The notes beneath the pieces are model-generated. The model saw only the letters and a program-made list of their open reading frames with translations. It ran no database searches and was not told the origin of the DNA. From Paragordius varius (lineage: Eukaryota; Nematomorpha): DNA of 64,000 bases. The stretch lies in assembly GCA_964247055.1 (NCBI GenBank), contig OZ176059.1, forward strand, positions 2,108,001 through 2,172,000, written 5' to 3'. Of this stretch, positions 61,108 through 64,000 are shown piece after piece. Every line of letters begins with the position of its first letter. Position 1 is the first letter of the stretch. The position numbers and the translations under genes are program-made.

Positions 61108-63075
61108 ATGGGGGATATTGTCAAAGGCCACCAAAATACATCCGATGATTGTTTGATAATGGATAGTACGGATATAAAAAGTTGTTCTAGTAAAACTTTG
61201 CATGCATATTCCACCTTTATTTTATCTCAATTCGATCGTTTACGAAAGCGCGAGGAGCTTTGTGATGTCACTTTAATAGTTGGAGGGGAGAGCTTCAAGG
61301 CCCATAAGTATACTTATTATCATATACGATTATCATTTTAATTGTTTGTATCGGACAGTAATATATTGTATAACACTTTTTACCATTTATTTTGAATCCA
61401 TATTTTACTGTTTAGAGCGATTTTAAGCGCTGCATCTCCCTATTTTTATGCCATGTTTACCAGTCATATGGATGAGAGTCGAAAATCGCAAATTGAAATC
61501 CATGATATCTCAGCTCAAGCTATGAATATAATATTAGGTTATTTTTTATATTTTTACACACAAGATGGTAAATTTAGAGATTTTATTTTTATTACACAAA
61601 TTTTTAATAAGATTCACAATTTTTTTGTTGGCTATTAAGTTTAGAAATAAACAATGCTAGCTTAAAGTTTGTATAAATTATATTTTTCCGAAAAATGCAT
61701 ACTTTTAATGTTATTTTTCCTACCTTAAAATTTTATGTTTATGGATATAAAGTTTAAATAGAATCAAATTAAACTTATATTATATATTAATTTTTTATAC
61801 TTTTTATAACTATATCGCTTTATCACACCTTTATTGGTTAATTCAATTTAAAAATATAATCAAATGTTCATTTTAATACGGCTAAAATAACAAAAGTTTT
61901 GAATAATCACAACAATAAACTATTTAAATATTGAGTGGGTTTTTAATTATTAAGTGTACGAAAATATTTTTTAAAAAATAAATATATTATAAAACAAAAT
62001 TGAAAAAAAACAGTTCAAATCTACAAAATCTATAAAAAATAATTTTGACCACTTTTTATACATTGTTTGTTAAGAATTATATTTTATAAAATTAAAACTT
62101 ATAATTAACATCTGCCATTTGTTAACACTTTATGACCTTTTTAGGGGAGTTTTATAACCTTGGGCCCATTTAAAATTTCGATAACTTAAAAAAATTTTTA
62201 GCATTAAGGCACAAATATAAACATATGATTTCTTTAGCCTTGTAAGTGAATGATATAAAAAAAGTTTTTTTACATTTAAAATAAGAATAAAAAATTGTCA
62301 TCTTAAACTTTTTTGTAGCCATTTTTTCCTTTGAGTTTTTTTTAAATTGTGAATACAACACGCAAATAACTGTATATTATGGTTAATAAATATCTAAAAC
62401 TTTCCAGCAATTAGTTGATTAATTTTATTGTAACTTTTTTCATTTATATTTAAATTAAACTAACTAATTACAGTATAAAATTGGAATTATACGGACAAAA
62501 CGTAAAAATATAAAGACAAATTTTTTTTTCTAAGAGACAACCATACTTTTTAAATCTTAATTTTTTAAAATTTAAATAATTGTTAAAATTTGCAATTATG
62601 GAATAGAAATGAATATATGTAACACAATCAATCATATATTTTCTACTTGTATATAACATTTAATATATGGAAAAAATTTTTTTGGATTTAAAAAAGTATG
62701 TATGGTTGATTGGCTTGGTTATATTTTATAAAAAAAATATTTGTGTCTTTATATTTTTACGTTTTATGTCCTTTCGTATGATTCAATTTAATTTTTAATT
62801 TTTACTGTTAATGTTGCTAATAAATTAAAAATAATCTTTTTTTAGAATTCATTTATACGTACAATGAAATTGTGGTGAATGAATGTAATGTACAAACCCT
62901 ATTACCAGCTGCTTGCTTATTTCAACTTGACCAGGTGCAAAAAGTGTGCGAACAATTTTTGTTGAATCAGTTGGATTCAGGTAATTGTTTGGGTATTCGG
63001 GCTTTTGCAGATCTCCATTCTTGTCATGATTTGTATGACATAGCTGATAGATTTGTCCATAATACGTTTGAGGAG
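61108..63075 (+). CDS. Kelch-like protein, BTB and start of BACK (3' end beyond window)
   Basis: KLHL proteins are substrate adaptors of Cullin-3 ubiquitin ligases: BTB binds Cul3, BACK bridges, Kelch repeats recruit substrates. Three exons join in phase: 61108-61307, 61416-61537, 62846-63075. ATG has A at -3. The BTB reads [20 protein letters not shown] (exon 1), [20 protein letters not shown] and [15 protein letters not shown] (exon 2), EFIYTYN and [20 protein letters not shown] (exon 3). BACK follows with [20 protein letters not shown] and [20 protein letters not shown], closest in my memory to KLHL20/KLHL17-type proteins. The end of exon 3 is placed at GAG|GTTTAC because read-through stops after six residues. 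No Kelch exon is visible before the window ends. Confidence 0.9.
62471..62807. repeat. MITE, family M1, in intron 2 of the Kelch-like gene
   Basis: TA|CAGTATAAAATTGGAATTAT then ACGGACAAAACG on the left; TTTTTACGTTTTATGTCCTT and AATTTTTACTG on the right. The mirrored AAAAAGTATG centre is intact. Confidence 0.8.
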
Positions 63076-63115
63076 GTTTACCTACATTATACTAACTAAT
63101 CTTTTTTACACAATA

Positions 63116-63481
63116 CAGTACAGTAGTTAAAATTGAAATTGATTGAAATCATATATATATATGGACAAAAATGTAAAAATTATATATATAGATGGCGTAT
63201 ACATAAATATAAAAGTTTATATGTACGTAAAAGACAACTTACCATACTTTTTAAACCTTGATTTTTAGAAAAAATAACTAATGATTGTTGATTTCAACCG
63301 CAAAATATGAGATATAGGGATGTAAATTGGTAACATATAATCAATTACATATTTAATGATTGTAAATAAATGAATTTTATAGAATAAATCAAGGTTTAAA
63401 AAAAGTATGATTTTCTTTTGAAAAAAATTATTTTGTCTTTAGATTTTTACATTTTGTCCGTATAATAACACTCTTTACCAT
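63116..63481. repeat. MITE, family M1, diverged
   Basis: CAGTAGTTAAAATTGAAATT on the left; TTACATTTTGTCCGTATAAT then ACTCTTTAC on the right; paired CATACTTTTTAAACCTTGAT / ATCAAGGTTTAAAAAAAGTA inside. Confidence 0.75.
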
Positions 63482-63629
63482 AAAAAGACGCTATTTTACC
63501 ACTTTTTATGTAATTTGGATATTTAGATACCGTTTTATATAATACGTTTATTTTGCGGTTTGACTGTATTGTCCTATTAAGAATAGTTATTTTATCTTAT
63601 AATATTCTAAAGATATAAAATACAAAAAA

Positions 63630-63890
63630 ATTAATTTTAACAGACAAAACATATAATCTAAAAGACAAGTATATATATATATATATTTATAAGACAACCA
63701 AATCCTTATGTTAACCTTAATATTTCCTACACAAAACTATATTTACAATCTTTAACTATATAAATGAGTATATTAATATAAATCACTCGCTGTTTTTGCA
63801 TTTGAGCTAATTTAATCAAATAATCAAGGTTTTATCAAATATATTTGTCTTTTTGAAAATATATTTTTAATTTTTTACGTTTGTCCTTTA
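63630..63890. repeat. MITE, family M1, diverged
   Basis: TTAATTTTAACAGACAAAAC and AAAAGACAAGTA on the left; TTTTTACGTTTGTCCTTTAG on the right; AAGACAACCAAATCCTTATG inside. Confidence 0.55.
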
Positions 63891-63914
63891 GAGTTTACTT
63901 ATTTATATAATATA

Positions 63915-64000
63915 CAGTCATATATCCTTTATTTTATCAAAAATTTATTTTTTCTCTTTAAATGGGTATTAATATTTGGTAAATAATGGAAAAAACAAGA
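63915..64000. repeat. Palindromic MITE, family M3, copy 3 (cut by window end)
   Basis: CAGTCATATATCCTTTATTT then ATCAAAAATTTATTTTTT and GGTAAATAATGGAAAAAACA, the left arm of the element seen at 50077 and 51580. Confidence 0.85.

Noticed and set aside
1-64000. CRISPR arrays, operons, bacterial promoters or phage genes
   Set aside because: Introns, animal gene families and eukaryotic transposons show this is a nuclear eukaryotic sequence. The repeats are MITEs, microsatellites or Helitron units, without regular spacers.

Overview
The window is strongly AT-rich eukaryotic nuclear DNA. Its genes are split by GT-AG introns, use the standard genetic code and lie far apart in repeat-filled DNA. The families present point to an animal: a Pins/GPSM protein with a GoLoco motif, a BTB-BACK Kelch-like protein, TMEM165 and PLPP6. 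The sequence does not let me name the phylum. One intron appears to be only 28 bp, while others run to several kilobases.

Left part (1-29 kb). An unrecognised minus-strand gene starts at 1619 and runs off the left edge. A lone candidate first exon lies at 21802-21904 (minus). Almost everything else is transposon debris: a 3.5-kb Helitron-like element (about 5710-9208) carrying ~320-bp tandem repeats and a nested hAT element that itself holds a second Helitron; several families of palindromic MITEs; two TTAA-ended elements; and a 2.46-kb hAT transposon (23233-25696) with an 8-bp target-site duplication and a decayed BED-finger transposase.

Middle (29.8-44 kb). A minus-strand Pins/GPSM-like gene (spindle orientation, G-alpha-GDP binding) can be assembled from five exons in matching phase (43982-36299). 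It has few TPRs and one GoLoco motif. Two further exons (32268-29781) fit the same reading phase and may be its C-terminus. Its introns hold a Helitron, a PHD-finger/reverse-transcriptase remnant, MITEs, a 72-bp AT microsatellite and a minisatellite.

Right part (44-64 kb). 44-47.8 kb shows no gene. TMEM165 (minus, six exons, 55168-49868) and PLPP6 (plus, two exons, 55314-56148) are divergent, with about 145 bp between their start codons. A second large Helitron (58397-60998, minus) carries a TTAA element. A Kelch-like gene begins at 61108 and runs off the right edge after its BTB and early BACK exons.

TMEM165 and PLPP6 both act in the Golgi/ER membrane system (ion homeostasis for glycosylation; isoprenoid diphosphate turnover), so co-expression from a shared promoter is plausible but inferred. 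The other genes show no functional link. I see no novel defence or metabolic system. The most striking content is the layered transposon architecture and the reduced Pins protein.
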